In this document: positions 1 through 10,909 of the stretch, piece after piece | Position numbering within the stretch: position 1 is the first letter of the stretch | Layout of the letters: every line of letters begins with the position of its first letter | Origin: Variovorax sp. KBW07 | GTDB lineage: Bacteria; Pseudomonadota; Gammaproteobacteria; Burkholderiales; Burkholderiaceae_C | Assembly: GCF_003852515.1 (NCBI RefSeq) | Contig: NZ_QAJK01000087.1 | Span: forward strand, 1 to 36,631 | Length of the DNA: 36,631 nt | Direction of reading: 5' to 3' | Program-made: the position numbers and the translations under genes | The notes under the pieces: model-generated | Seen by the model: the letters and a program-made list of their open reading frames with translations, nothing else | Database searches by the model: none | Told to the model about the DNA's origin: nothing

Positions 1-78
1 CGGTGTCAGTCGCACCCGCCCTGAATGCCCCCGAACCCGACCCCGACCCCGCTCCAAAACAGCAGCCGCAACACGCGC

Positions 79-981
79 TCAACGCTGCGCCTTGTCCTTC
101 TGGTTCTGCGCCTCGATGCGTTCACGCGCGTCCTGCCAATCGGTGTCGCTCCACTGCCGCAGCTCGTAGAAATTGCCGCCATTGGCCAGCGCATTGCCGC
201 CGTCCATCATGATGCTCTGGCCCGTGAGCCAGTCGCATTGACCCGGTGCCATCAGGAACGATGCGATGTTCTGCAGCTCGCTCATGCGGCCCGTGCGTGC
301 CATCGGATTGTTCTGCTTGCTCCGCGCGCCCGGCTCCTCGCCCGGATTCAGGCGCTTGCTCATGCCCTCGGTCGGGATCTCGCCCGGGCCCACCGCGTTC
401 AGGCGAATGCCGTGGCGCGCCCACTCCACCGCCAGCGACTTCGTCATCACCTCGATGCCCGCCTTGCTCATCGCCGACGGCACCACGTACGGGCTGCCGT
501 TGTCGACCCACGTCACGATGATGCTCATCACGCTGCGAAAGGCGTCGCCCTGCTTCCACTCGCCCGACTTGGCCTGCGCCACCCAGCGCTTGCCCACGGC
601 CTGCGTCACGTAGAAGCTGCCATGGAACACGATGTTGGCAATGGCATCGAAGGCGCGCGGCGACAGGCTCTCGGTGGGCGACACGAAATTGCCCGCCGCG
701 TTGTTCACCAGCCCGGTCAGGCCACCGCTCTGGAACAGGCTCTCGACCATCTCGTCGACCGCCTGCGCCACGCGGATGTCCACGCCGAAAGTGTCGATGC
801 GCCGGCCCGGGAACTGCTGGCGCCACTCGGCCGCCGTTTCCTCGCAGACCGACTGGCGCCGGCCGCAGATGGCCACGTCGGCGCCCAGGCTCAGGAAGCG
901 CTCGGCCATCGCGCGGCCGAGGCCGGTGCCGCCGCCGGTCACGAGGATGCGCTGGCCGCTCATGAGGGAAGCTTCAAACAT
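79..981 (-). CDS. SDR family oxidoreductase, 2,4-dienoyl-CoA reductase-like
   Basis: A 300-residue cytosolic short-chain dehydrogenase, probably NADP(H)-linked and acting on an acyl-CoA or related substrate. The N-terminal Rossmann glycine motif GGGTGLG is at about residues 16-22 and the NNAAG motif at 93-97. The usual YxxxK is replaced by SAMSK (Ser169, Lys173), the arrangement known from 2,4-dienoyl-CoA reductases, where the catalytic Tyr lies 15 residues before the Lys. Here that position is Trp158, which is odd. The C-terminal GxSIMMDGG motif is typical of the family. I chose the ATG at 981 because GGAG sits 7-10 nt upstream; a longer reading to 1053 has no family similarity. The gene is divergent from the CoA-transferase-like gene, which fits an acyl-CoA role. 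The family call is firm; the substrate is not known. Confidence 0.88.
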   Translation of the reverse strand: MFEASLMSGQRILVTGGGTGLGRAMAERFLSLGADVAICGRRQSVCEETAAEWRQQFPGRRIDTFGVDIRVAQAVDEMVESLFQSGGLTGLVNNAAGNFVSPTESLSPRAFDAIANIVFHGSFYVTQAVGKRWVAQAKSGEWKQGDAFRSVMSIIVTWVDNGSPYVVPSAMSKAGIEVMTKSLAVEWARHGIRLNAVGPGEIPTEGMSKRLNPGEEPGARSKQNNPMARTGRMSELQNIASFLMAPGQCDWLTGQSIMMDGGNALANGGNFYELRQWSDTDWQDARERIEAQNQKDKAQR

Positions 982-1124
982 GTTCGTCTCCTTGTCGTTG
1001 CGGCAGCGGCAAGGGAAAGCACTGCCATCGCGCATGCTACGCGCGACCCACACGCCATGACTTGCGAAATCTGGCTCTGCGCACCAGCAACGCGGGCTGC
1101 CTGAAAATAAGTCTCCTAACCTGC

Positions 1125-1141
1125 AGCCCCCGTGTGGGGCT
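1125..1141. repeat. Short inverted repeat in the divergent promoter region
   Basis: AGCCCC and GGGGCT face each other across a 5-nt centre. The site lies 42 bp before the CoA-transferase start, in the 202-bp gap between two divergent genes. It could be an operator or a chance GC-rich hairpin. I see no convincing -35/-10 pair in this gap. Confidence 0.3.
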
Positions 1142-1183
1142 CGCTACTCAATCCATAGCAACCCGTTCCCTGGACATCCGCCC

Positions 1184-2083
1184 ATGCCAAGTGCCACCGC
1201 CCCCGTTTTCCAGCCGCTTGCAGGCGTGCGCGTCCTGAGCCTTGCGCTCAATTTGCCGGGTCCGGCCGCGCTGTTGCGTTGCCGCGAGATGGGCGCCAGT
1301 TGCCTGAAGCTCGAGCCGCCGGGCGGTGACCCGATGGGCCTGTACAACCAGCCGGCCTACACCGCGCTGCACGAAGGCATCGCAATCCAGGCCGCGGACC
1401 TGAAGACCGAAGCGGGGCAACAGCAGCTGCACGCCGAGCTCGCGAAGACCGATGTGCTGCTCACCTCGTTCCGCCCCTCCGCGCTGCGCAAGCTCGGGCT
1501 CGACTGGCCCGCGCTGCAGGCGCGACACCCGTCGCTGTCGCAAGTGGCCATCGTCGGAGCGCCCGGCGAGCGCGCCGAGGAGCCGGGCCACGACCTCACC
1601 TACCTGGCCGAGAGCGGCCTCGTCACGGGCACCGAACTGCCGCCCACGCTGTATGCGGACATGGGCGGTGCCCTGCTCGCGAGCGAAGCGGTGCTGAAGG
1701 CCGTGCTGCTGCGCGCCCGCGAAGAAAGCCAGGGCAGCAAGAGCAGCCAGGCGAACGGCGTGTACCTCGAAGTGGCGCTGAACGCCTCGGCCGACTGGTT
1801 GGCGCTGCCGCGCACCTGGGGCCTGACGCAGCCTACGGGCGCGGTCGGCGGCGCCCATGCGGGCTACCGCGTCTACCCGTGCGCCGACGGCCGCGTGGCG
1901 GTCGCGGCGCTGGAGCCGCATTTCGCGGCGCGCCTGTGCGAGGCTGCGGGCGTGGCATCGCGCGACATGCAGGCAAGCTCCACGCACGATGCGCTGGCCG
2001 CCTGGCTGGCAGTGCGCACGCGCGCCGAGCTCGAAGCCATGGGCCGCGAGCGCGACGTGCCGCTGCTCACGCTGGCCGGCTGA
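1184..2083 (+). CDS. CoA-transferase family III (CaiB/BaiF, AMACR-like) protein
   Basis: A 299-residue member of the family III CoA transferases and racemases, which move CoA between carboxylic acids or epimerise 2-methylacyl-CoAs in the cytosol. The N-terminal PLAGVRVLSL strand, LPGPAA, the KLEPPGGDP CoA-binding stretch (about 42-50) and LLTSFRPSAL are all family hallmarks. GHDLTYLAESG supplies the catalytic Asp at 137. The protein is shorter than usual (family members run roughly 360-400 residues), the C-terminal small domain being reduced. That favours the alpha-methylacyl-CoA racemase-like branch, though the substrate cannot be read. The ATG follows a weak ribosome site. The 3' end meets the convergent phytase-like gene 39 bp away. 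Confidence 0.86.
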   Translation: MPSATAPVFQPLAGVRVLSLALNLPGPAALLRCREMGASCLKLEPPGGDPMGLYNQPAYTALHEGIAIQAADLKTEAGQQQLHAELAKTDVLLTSFRPSALRKLGLDWPALQARHPSLSQVAIVGAPGERAEEPGHDLTYLAESGLVTGTELPPTLYADMGGALLASEAVLKAVLLRAREESQGSKSSQANGVYLEVALNASADWLALPRTWGLTQPTGAVGGAHAGYRVYPCADGRVAVAALEPHFAARLCEAAGVASRDMQASSTHDALAAWLAVRTRAELEAMGRERDVPLLTLAG

Positions 2084-2107
2084 CCCGCAACTGCAGCAGG
2101 CGGGTCA
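2081..2107. terminator. Stem-loop spanning a stop codon between convergent genes
   Basis: TGACCCGC and GCGGGTCA are perfect 8-bp arms around an 11-nt loop. The left arm begins with the TGA stop of the CoA-transferase-like gene. There is no T-tract, so it is not a classical intrinsic terminator. It may act as a weak bidirectional terminator or protect the 3' end. Confidence 0.4.
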
Positions 2108-2122
2108 ATCGGAGACCGGTCG

Positions 2123-4216
2123 TCAAAGGTGCAGTTCGCTGAGCTTGCGGTCGAGCTTGATAAGCCAGATGCGCGTCGGCCGCTCCAGGTCGCTGCCACG
2201 CGTGATGCGCGCACCGGTCACACCGGGCGGGCACTTGGCGATGATCGCGCCGGCCGCATCCACCGTGCAGTCTTCGATGCTGCCTGCCACGGTCTTGCCG
2301 TCGGCGTCGAGCAGGATGGTGCTCAGGCCGAAGTCGTTGTCGTTCACCAGTGCCAGGGTCTGGTCGTCCACCACGGTCAGGCATTCGGCCTTCTCGGCCA
2401 GCCAGCCCAATGCGTTCAGGTCGAGCAGCTCGGTCTTGCGCATCGTCACCACGTTCGAGTAGTCGGAAGTACCTGAAATTGCTTGGGTGATGCTGCTGAT
2501 TTCGAGGTTGTAGTCGTCGGCCGCGATGTTGGTCGCATTGGCTGGCAGCTCGACCAGCATCAGCTTGTTGAACACCTTGCCGTCGCTCTTGCGCGCACCC
2601 TGCTCGATGACGATGAAGCGGCCGTTGCCCAGGCTCACCACGTCGCCGAGCTTGGCGTTGCCGGTGCGGTCCTTGTCGTACTGGCTGCCGTCGATCGGAT
2701 AGGCATAGAGCTTCGATGTTTCGGTGGCCGGATCGAACTCGAGCCAGCGCGTGAACTTCGCGATGTGGCGCACATCGGTCTTGCTGCCGCCCGGTGGCTT
2801 GGCCTGGATCGACTTGCCCGCGCCGTCCTTCGGATCGATCGGGCTCTGCAGGAAGCCATGCAGCTTGCCGCTGGCAACGTCGAGCGTCAGGCCTTCCATG
2901 CCGCGGTTGGGGCGGCGCTGGGACAGCACCAGCGGCAGGTCGGCGGGGCCGCTGCCGGGCGCGTACTTTTTCTCGATCACGCCGGTCGCGATGTTGATGC
3001 GCGCGATGAACGGGCCGTACTCGTCGCTGGTCCACAGCACGTTGCGCGCCTTGTCGAGCACCAGCGTCTCGGGGTCGAGGCCGTTGGCGTCGTAGTTGGC
3101 CTTGTTGGCATCGAACACATAGCGGTCGGTCAGCGGCGTTTCGCCGGTGGAGCCGATGCCCGTCTGCGGCGGCAGGCCCGTGACCTTCTTGCCGCTGGCA
3201 TCGACCTTCAGCGAAAGGCTCGATGCGAGCACCGCACCGGTCTTGCCGATGCGCACGACGCCGAAGCTCGGCGCGAACGATGGTGCGGGGAACACCTTGC
3301 TGATGTTGGTCGCGCCACCACCATTGGGCACGGGTGCGGTCGGTCCGTCGCCGTTCGGGCCACGGTCGGTAATGGCATAGAACTCCAGCGTGCCGTCGTC
3401 GGCCTTGCCCTTGAACGCCAGGCCCGAACCGTAAGCCGGCAGGAAGCCCTTGGGAAAGTCGGCCTTGGTCTTCTCGTTGTCGCCTTCGTACGGCACGTTG
3501 AAGCTGGCATCGGCCTGCATCTGGTAGCGGGTCACGCTGATGCCGATGGCGCCGAGCGTGTTGGTCTGCGTCGAGGTTTCGGTCACCGGCGTACCGAGGC
3601 GCGAAGCCAGCGTGTCCTCGAAGTGCTCCAGCGCCAGAGCGCGGCGGCTTGAATCGACCATGCGCGCATTGTAGGGAGCGGGCAGTGCCGCGAGCACCGC
3701 GTTCAGCGCGGTGTTGAATGCGTCGGCCGAGGCGTTGAAATCGAGCGCGCCGGCCGTGAGCGCGGCCTTCAGGGCCGGGGTCAGGCGGATGCCGTTCGAG
3801 GGATCGCGGTCTTCGTCGAAGCTCTGCAACGCAAGCAGGCGGTTGACGACCGCATCGGCCTTCACGTTGCTGCCGCCGGCCAGGGTCAGCGGGGTGATCG
3901 CGGTGCCGCATGCGGCGCTGCCGAGCACCAGCGCGCCGGCGCTGAAGGCCACGGTCTCGCCGTCCTTGCAGGTGAATTCACCATTGGCATTGGTGCTGGC
4001 CTTGGCGTTGCTGCCGGCGGTGTAGTCGAGGCCCTCGACCGCTGCGTCGAGGAAGGTGCCGGTCTTCGACTGCGCGGCCGGAGGGTTCGTGCCCCCGCCG
4101 CCCACCGGAAACGGCCAGCCGCCTCCGCCGTTGCCGCTGCCGCCGCAGGCGGTCATCAACGCGCCGGCACCCACGAGCGCCAGCCACCCCATCCTCGATC
4201 CTCTTGTCTTCTGCAT
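2123..4216 (-). CDS. Esterase-like activity of phytase family lipoprotein
   Basis: A 697-residue exported lipoprotein. The N-terminus is basic, then hydrophobic, and ends in a lipobox-like MTAC with Cys near residue 24; a Gly-rich linker follows. Residues of roughly 50-220 resemble a lipoprotein stalk domain. The C-terminal half carries the pattern of the phytase-like esterase domain (PF13449 type): DRGPNGDG, LWTSDEYGPFIARIN, NRGMEGLTLD, FIVIEQGAR and ALVNDNDFGL. This fold is a beta-propeller, and some members release phosphate from esters. The substrate here is unknown. I chose the ATG at 4216 because AAGGA lies just upstream and it puts the signal peptide at the start; a longer reading to 4288 would bury it. 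No phosphate-starvation site was recognised. Confidence 0.85.
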   Translation of the reverse strand: MQKTRGSRMGWLALVGAGALMTACGGSGNGGGGWPFPVGGGGTNPPAAQSKTGTFLDAAVEGLDYTAGSNAKASTNANGEFTCKDGETVAFSAGALVLGSAACGTAITPLTLAGGSNVKADAVVNRLLALQSFDEDRDPSNGIRLTPALKAALTAGALDFNASADAFNTALNAVLAALPAPYNARMVDSSRRALALEHFEDTLASRLGTPVTETSTQTNTLGAIGISVTRYQMQADASFNVPYEGDNEKTKADFPKGFLPAYGSGLAFKGKADDGTLEFYAITDRGPNGDGPTAPVPNGGGATNISKVFPAPSFAPSFGVVRIGKTGAVLASSLSLKVDASGKKVTGLPPQTGIGSTGETPLTDRYVFDANKANYDANGLDPETLVLDKARNVLWTSDEYGPFIARINIATGVIEKKYAPGSGPADLPLVLSQRRPNRGMEGLTLDVASGKLHGFLQSPIDPKDGAGKSIQAKPPGGSKTDVRHIAKFTRWLEFDPATETSKLYAYPIDGSQYDKDRTGNAKLGDVVSLGNGRFIVIEQGARKSDGKVFNKLMLVELPANATNIAADDYNLEISSITQAISGTSDYSNVVTMRKTELLDLNALGWLAEKAECLTVVDDQTLALVNDNDFGLSTILLDADGKTVAGSIEDCTVDAAGAIIAKCPPGVTGARITRGSDLERPTRIWLIKLDRKLSELHL

Positions 4217-4300
4217 TGCTTGTCCTTGTTGTGCGCCGGTGCAACAACACGCACAGGCCCCGGCGATTAACGCCGCGGCACATGACAAGCCCGTGAATCT

Positions 4301-5218
4301 TCAGCGGCCGGCGCCTTCGCGCTGCCGGTCTTCGCGCTTGAGCGCGAGGTAAGTGTCGAGTTCGACTTCGTGCAGCTGCCGCGGGTACTGCTCGGCCGCC
4401 GCGAACCAATGGCGCTGCCGCCGCTCGGCCTGGTCCGAAGCCGGGGCCGACAGGTAGGCGTCGAGCGTGAGGAAGTAGCGCATGGCATTGCGCTCCACCA
4501 ACCCGCGCAGGCCGCGGATGTAGTCGGGCTTACCGTCGGCCGTCTTGCCCGTCACCGTGAAGCCCACCTTGTCGCGCCCGAAGGTTGCCAGGTAGGCCTG
4601 CGTGGTGAGCCGCACCATCATGTTGTGGTCGTAGCTGTAGCTGAAGTGCAGGAAGCTCTTGCGATCGTCGAGCGCCAGCACCTCGAGCGTGACCTTGTAG
4701 CCGCTGGTGCCCAGCGGACCGTTGGCGGCGGACAGTTCCACCGACAGGTGCTCGGGCGAGGCGCCGGTCACGCGGTAGATGAACGGCAGTTCGAAGGCCT
4801 GGTCGAGCGGCTTGTCGTAGCGCCGCACCACGTACAGCGTCAGCGTCACCCGCCCTTCCGCATCGGTGCCGATGCGGCAACGACGGTTGTTGATGTGCAG
4901 CGTGAGCACGTCGCACCAGTGGCCAGCGCCCTTCAGCTCGGCGCTGATCTCGGAAAGCGGATGCTCGACCACGGCGTAGACGTCGCCCTGCAGCCCGCCG
5001 GGCGTCTCGATGGAATCTAGCTGGATCGGGCGCCCGAGGCTGCTGCGGTCGAGCTTGTCGCTCATGCGCTGGTGGGTGGCCTTGAGGGCCTGGGCCTGGG
5101 CGCTACCGGACGACGCTTCGGGTGCGGCGGCCATCGCTTGCTGCAGTGCAGCGCAGAGCAGCAACGCTCCCGCCAGGATGCACGTCCAGGGTGCCGGCAT
5201 GTGTGGCGATCTGCTCAT
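4301..5218 (-). CDS. Predicted exported protein of unknown function
   Basis: A 305-residue protein with a clear Sec signal peptide: a hydrophobic stretch ILAGALLLCAALQQ with likely cleavage after AMA near residue 30. The mature part is soluble, rich in beta-strand-like segments (VTLTLYVVRRYDKP, FIYRVTG, YKVTLEVLALDD) and ends in a charged helix. Two Cys (GHWCDVLTLHINNRRC) could form a disulfide in the periplasm. I do not recognise the family. Start is uncertain: ATG at 5218 or ATG at 5200, neither with a good ribosome site. It lies 84 bp downstream of the phytase-like lipoprotein's start on the same strand, and 38 bp below the exporter gene, so it may be co-transcribed with either. Confidence 0.72.
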   Translation of the reverse strand: MSRSPHMPAPWTCILAGALLLCAALQQAMAAAPEASSGSAQAQALKATHQRMSDKLDRSSLGRPIQLDSIETPGGLQGDVYAVVEHPLSEISAELKGAGHWCDVLTLHINNRRCRIGTDAEGRVTLTLYVVRRYDKPLDQAFELPFIYRVTGASPEHLSVELSAANGPLGTSGYKVTLEVLALDDRKSFLHFSYSYDHNMMVRLTTQAYLATFGRDKVGFTVTGKTADGKPDYIRGLRGLVERNAMRYFLTLDAYLSAPASDQAERRQRHWFAAAEQYPRQLHEVELDTYLALKREDRQREGAGR

Positions 5219-5256
5219 GGGAGCACACGATACAACGGACCGCCCGCCCCGTGCCG

Positions 5257-6186
5257 TCAGTCGGTCCGAACGGCGCTGTTTCTTCGCATCAACAGCAGCA
5301 TGGCGGCCGCCAGCAGCACCGCCCCCGCCCACTGGCGCGGCGCCATCGGTTCCGCCAGCAGCAGCGCCGCGAGCAAGGCCGCCACCAGCGGTTCGATCAG
5401 CGTGCCGACCACCGCCGCCGTGGGCGACAGGCGCCTCGCACCCCAGGCAAAGGCCAGGTAGGCCACCGAGGTCGTGACCACCCCGGTGTAGGCCGCGCCC
5501 AGCCATTGGGCCGTGCCGCCCGGCCAGGTGATGCCCGTCGGCCACGCGACCGCGAGCATGCACAGCGCCGCGACACTCATGCCCCAGGCCGACGCGGTGA
5601 CGGCCGGCACGCGCGCAGGCATGCGCGCATTGCCCAGCACCACCAGCGCATAGCAGAAGGCCGAGCCGAACGACCAGGCCAGCCCAACGGCATGGCCCTT
5701 CGGCAACGGCCCCCATCCATCGGCGGGCATCACCAGCAGCGCCACGCCCGCGAGCGCCAGCAGCAGCCCCGCAACGAGGCGCAGGCCGAAGCGCTCGTAG
5801 CCGCGAGCGACCGACACCAGCACGACGATCACCGGCGCGCAGCAGATCGAAATGACCGTCGGCAACGCGGCCCCGAGGTGCACGATGCCCGCGAACCAGC
5901 AGCTCACGTTGAGCGCCATCGCGGCACCCGTGCCGATGACCTGGAACTGCTCGCGCCGCGCCAGGTGGCGCCAGCGCGCATCGGCCGGAGCGGGCCGCGT
6001 GCGCTGAGCGCGCCAGTGCAGCCACCACAGCAATGGCACGCCGAGCGCGAAGCGCGCCAGCGACAGGCTCTGCGGCGCGATGCCGCCGTCGATGAGAAAT
6101 TGCGCCACCAGCGCGCCGCCGCCCCACAGCGCACCGGCCAGCAATACACCGCCCCAGGCCAGGGCGGCAGACGTTCTTGCGTTCAT
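5257..6186 (-). CDS. EamA family (DMT superfamily) transporter
   Basis: A 309-residue inner-membrane protein with about ten hydrophobic segments arranged as two EamA repeats. These are typical of drug/metabolite exporters such as RhaT- and YdcZ-like proteins. The first repeat begins with WGGVLLAGALWGGGALVAQFLI. The second ends with GAVLLAAAMLLLMRRN followed by a basic tail on the cytoplasmic side. I chose the ATG at 6186 because GGAGAG lies about 10 nt upstream and the first membrane helix then begins directly; a reading extended to 6552 adds low-complexity Arg-rich sequence. The substrate cannot be inferred. It shares a 262-bp divergent region with the DUF1294 gene. Confidence 0.88.
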   Translation of the reverse strand: MNARTSAALAWGGVLLAGALWGGGALVAQFLIDGGIAPQSLSLARFALGVPLLWWLHWRAQRTRPAPADARWRHLARREQFQVIGTGAAMALNVSCWFAGIVHLGAALPTVISICCAPVIVVLVSVARGYERFGLRLVAGLLLALAGVALLVMPADGWGPLPKGHAVGLAWSFGSAFCYALVVLGNARMPARVPAVTASAWGMSVAALCMLAVAWPTGITWPGGTAQWLGAAYTGVVTTSVAYLAFAWGARRLSPTAAVVGTLIEPLVAALLAALLLAEPMAPRQWAGAVLLAAAMLLLMRRNSAVRTD

Positions 6187-6448
6187 TGGTTGAAACTCTC
6201 CATGAAGCCCGCCGCGCTCTGTTTGTCGAAGGCGGGCATGACCATCCGGCCGTCGCCCGGCCCTCGCGAAGAAGGCGGACGGCGGCGACCACTTGCGGGT
6301 CTGAGCGCGGCACGAGGCGCGCGTCAGCTGCGGGTCGACGGAGGGGGAGAGTGGTGCAGATGCATGAGCGGCCGATGATAGAAGCGGCACCTGCCGGCGG
6401 CAAGAGAGAATCGCCGCCCATGCGCCCTCTTCCCGCCCGCTCGCAACC

Positions 6449-6889
6449 ATGAAACGCCAAGGCTCGGAAGAGGTCCGACTCGGCAGCAGCAGACCGCGCG
6501 GTCGCGGCGCGAGTGCCGCCGGATCACCGGCCTCATGGGGCCTGCTTTTCATCCTGGCCTATGGCGTGCTGCTCGGCGCGGCCGTCTGGCTCGACCGCCT
6601 GCCACCGCTGGTGTTCGCCGTCGTCGCGGGGCTGAGCCTGCTTGCCTTCGTGACCTATGCGCTCGACAAGCACGCCGCCCGCACGGGCCGCTGGCGCACG
6701 AAGGAAAGCACCCTGCACCTGTTCGCGCTGGCGGGCGGCTGGCCGGGCGCGTGGGCCGCGCAAAGGCTGCTGCGCCACAAGTCGAGCAAGCGCAGCTTCC
6801 TGCTCGTGTATCGCGCCACGGTCGCGCTTCATTGCGCGGCGGTGCTGGCCTGGGCAGTCTGGCTGCGGGGCATTCCGTTCGCACCCTGA
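6449..6889 (+). CDS. DUF1294 domain membrane protein
   Basis: A 146-residue inner-membrane protein. A basic 28-residue N-terminus precedes two hydrophobic helices (about 30-46 and 52-67). The DUF1294 signature follows: YALDKHAA, GRWRTKEST, ALAGGWPGAWAAQRLLRHKS and KRSFLLVYRA. A last helix lies near the C-terminus. The family is widespread and functionally uncharacterised; some members are fused to a cold-shock domain, which is absent here. The ATG at 6449 has no clear ribosome site. The 262 bp before it hold nothing I could name beyond the shared promoter region with the EamA gene. Confidence 0.85.
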   Translation: MKRQGSEEVRLGSSRPRGRGASAAGSPASWGLLFILAYGVLLGAAVWLDRLPPLVFAVVAGLSLLAFVTYALDKHAARTGRWRTKESTLHLFALAGGWPGAWAAQRLLRHKSSKRSFLLVYRATVALHCAAVLAWAVWLRGIPFAP

Positions 6890-6948
6890 CGCCGGATGCG
6901 TGTTGTGCCAGACTGAAATTTCCCTTTGTTGTTCGCGAGAAACCGACC

Positions 6949-7329
6949 ATGCCACTCGTTCGAATCGAACTGTCCGACGCGTCACCGGAAACGCTGGGCC
7001 CCGCCATCGGCGACCTCATCTACCAGGCCATGACCGAGACCATCAACGTGCCGAAGGACGACAAGTTCCAGGTCATCACGCGGCATGCCGCGCAAGACCT
7101 GGTGCATCCGCAAAGCTATCTGGGCATCACGTACTCGCCGGGCTTCGTGCTGATCCAGATCACGCTGAACCAGGGGCGCACGGTCGAGATGAAGAAGGCG
7201 TTCTACAAGCGCGTGGCCGACGATCTGCACCAGAAGCTGGGCATCCGGCGCGAGGACGTGTTCATCAACCTCGTCGAGGTGATGAAGGAGAACTGGTCGT
7301 TCGGAAACGGCGAGATGCAATACGCATAG
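6949..7329 (+). CDS. Tautomerase family protein
   Basis: A 126-residue cytosolic protein of the tautomerase superfamily (4-oxalocrotonate tautomerase/MIF fold). These enzymes use an N-terminal proline as base after Met removal. The sequence begins MPLVRIEL, so Pro2 is in place. A second beta-alpha-beta half runs from YLGITYSPGFVLIQIT to EDVFINLVEVMKENWSFGNG, whose ending is typical of the longer tautomerase group. The family takes part in aromatic and halogenated-acid catabolism, but the substrate here is unknown. It starts 59 bp after the DUF1294 gene and is convergent with the radical SAM gene, 24 bp away. I chose the start by the Pro2 requirement; the frame is open upstream but without family similarity. 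Confidence 0.88.
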   Translation: MPLVRIELSDASPETLGPAIGDLIYQAMTETINVPKDDKFQVITRHAAQDLVHPQSYLGITYSPGFVLIQITLNQGRTVEMKKAFYKRVADDLHQKLGIRREDVFINLVEVMKENWSFGNGEMQYA

Positions 7330-7353
7330 CGGTTGCCCGCCACGCGCCGCCGG

Positions 7354-9777
<2,424 letters not shown>

Positions 9778-9816
9778 CGGTGGGAATGACAGCGCTGTGG
9801 CGGCACTGTTGTGGGC

Positions 9817-9835
9817 AACCCTCGATTTTAGGGTT
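9817..9835. repeat. Short inverted repeat upstream of the radical SAM gene
   Basis: AACCCT and AGGGTT are separated by a 7-nt AT-rich centre, 40 bp before the radical SAM start. It may be an operator or a small leader hairpin; nothing further supports a role. Confidence 0.25.
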
Positions 9836-9891
9836 TTCCAGCACCCCTGTCGCGACAAACATCCAGTGACCGGGGCTGCCCACGGTCTTCA

Positions 9892-9910
9892 TATGATTGC
9901 TTCAGGCAAT
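9892..9910 (+). promoter_or_regulatory. Candidate operator and -10 element of the MarR-GNAT gene
   Basis: ATTGC-TTCAG-GCAAT is a perfect 5-bp inverted repeat (9896-9910), 8 bp before the first ATG. It overlaps TATGAT (9892-9897), which matches the -10 consensus at five of six positions. No good -35 was found. MarR proteins typically bind such short palindromes over their own promoter, so autorepression is likely. The site and spacing are seen; the binding is inferred. Confidence 0.5.
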
Positions 9911-9917
9911 TATTTGA

Positions 9918-10877
9918 ATGACAATGGCAACCATGTCCACACCATCGACCAGCATCGATACCGCCGCCGTCAAGGCGATCCGGCAGTTCAACCGCTTCTA
10001 CACGCGCCGCATCGGCGCACTCGATCCCTACCTGGACAGCGCCATGTCACTGACCGATGTGCGCGTGTTGTACGAGCTGGCCCACCGCGAAATGCCCATC
10101 GCCAGCGAGATCGGCCGAGACCTCGGGTTCGATGCGGGCTACCTGAGCCGCATTCTTCGCCGCTTCGAGACCGAAGGCTGGCTCACGCGCGCGCCGGATG
10201 CGCGCGATGCCCGGCAAAGCGTGTTGCACCTGACCGACGCCGGCCACGCCGCGTTTGCGCCGCTGCAACAGAAATCCCGCGACGAGGCCGCCGCCCTGCT
10301 CGCCCCGCTCGCGCCGGCCCAGCGCGCGCAGCTGGTCCAGGCCATGGGCACGATGCAGGCGCTGCTCGATCCGGCAGCCGCCCCGGCCAAGCCGCAAACC
10401 GTGATCCTGCGCGACCCGGGGCCCGGCGATATCGGCTGGGTGGTGCAGCAGCACGGCGAAATCTATGCGCGCGAATATGGCTGGGACAGCAGCTTCGAGG
10501 CGCTGGTGGCGCAGATCGCAGGGGAGTTTCTGCTGAAGTTCCAGCCCGAATGGGAGCGCTGCTGGATTGCCGAACTCAACGGCGAACGCATGGGCTCGAT
10601 CTTCGTGGTGCGCAAGTCGGCCAGCGTGGCGCAGTTGCGCTTGCTCATCCTTTCACCGGCCGCACGCGGCCTGGGCCTGGGCGGCCGCCTGGTGGACGAA
10701 TGCATCGCCTTCGCACGGCGCAAGGGCTACAAGAAGATGGTGCTGTGGACCAACAGCTGCCTGCTGGCCGCGCGCGGCATCTATGCCAAGCGCGGGTTTC
10801 AGCTCGTCAAGTCGGAGACGCACGAGAGCTATGGCAAGCAGGAACTCGTGGGGGAGACCTGGGAGCTGAAGCTGTAG
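9918..10877 (+). CDS. MarR-type regulator fused to GNAT N-acetyltransferase
   Basis: A 319-residue two-domain cytosolic protein. Residues of about 15-150 form a MarR winged helix, with the recognition region AGYLSRILRRFETEGWLTR and wing DARDARQSVLHLTDAG. After an Ala/Pro linker, residues 160-319 form a GNAT domain with the acetyl-CoA loop region ARGLGLGGRLVDECI and the C-terminal WTNSCLLAARGIYAKRGF. Such fusions are common in proteobacteria and may couple acetylation to a metabolite with gene control; the ligand is unknown. Three in-frame ATGs (9918, 9924, 9933) are possible and none has a strong ribosome site; I took the first. A palindrome overlaps the presumed promoter. Confidence 0.9.
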   Translation: MTMATMSTPSTSIDTAAVKAIRQFNRFYTRRIGALDPYLDSAMSLTDVRVLYELAHREMPIASEIGRDLGFDAGYLSRILRRFETEGWLTRAPDARDARQSVLHLTDAGHAAFAPLQQKSRDEAAALLAPLAPAQRAQLVQAMGTMQALLDPAAAPAKPQTVILRDPGPGDIGWVVQQHGEIYAREYGWDSSFEALVAQIAGEFLLKFQPEWERCWIAELNGERMGSIFVVRKSASVAQLRLLILSPAARGLGLGGRLVDECIAFARRKGYKKMVLWTNSCLLAARGIYAKRGFQLVKSETHESYGKQELVGETWELKL

Positions 10878-10909
10878 TTGTAGCGCGGCTTCTGCTGCCT
10901 TGCGTCTTG

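Noticed and set aside
1-78. Left edge sequence rich in CCCCGA repeats, possible gene fragment
   Set aside because: Too short and low-complexity; no reading frame with family similarity.
2483-3652. 389-codon open frame on the plus strand
   Set aside because: It lies antisense inside the phytase-like lipoprotein gene and reads as His/Ala/Arg/Val-rich sequence with no family pattern; a GC-rich shadow frame.
4301-6460. 719-codon minus-strand frame that would fuse the exported protein to a long N-terminal extension
   Set aside because: The extension is an Arg/Gly/Ala-rich shadow of the EamA gene; a signal peptide at about 5218 marks the real start.
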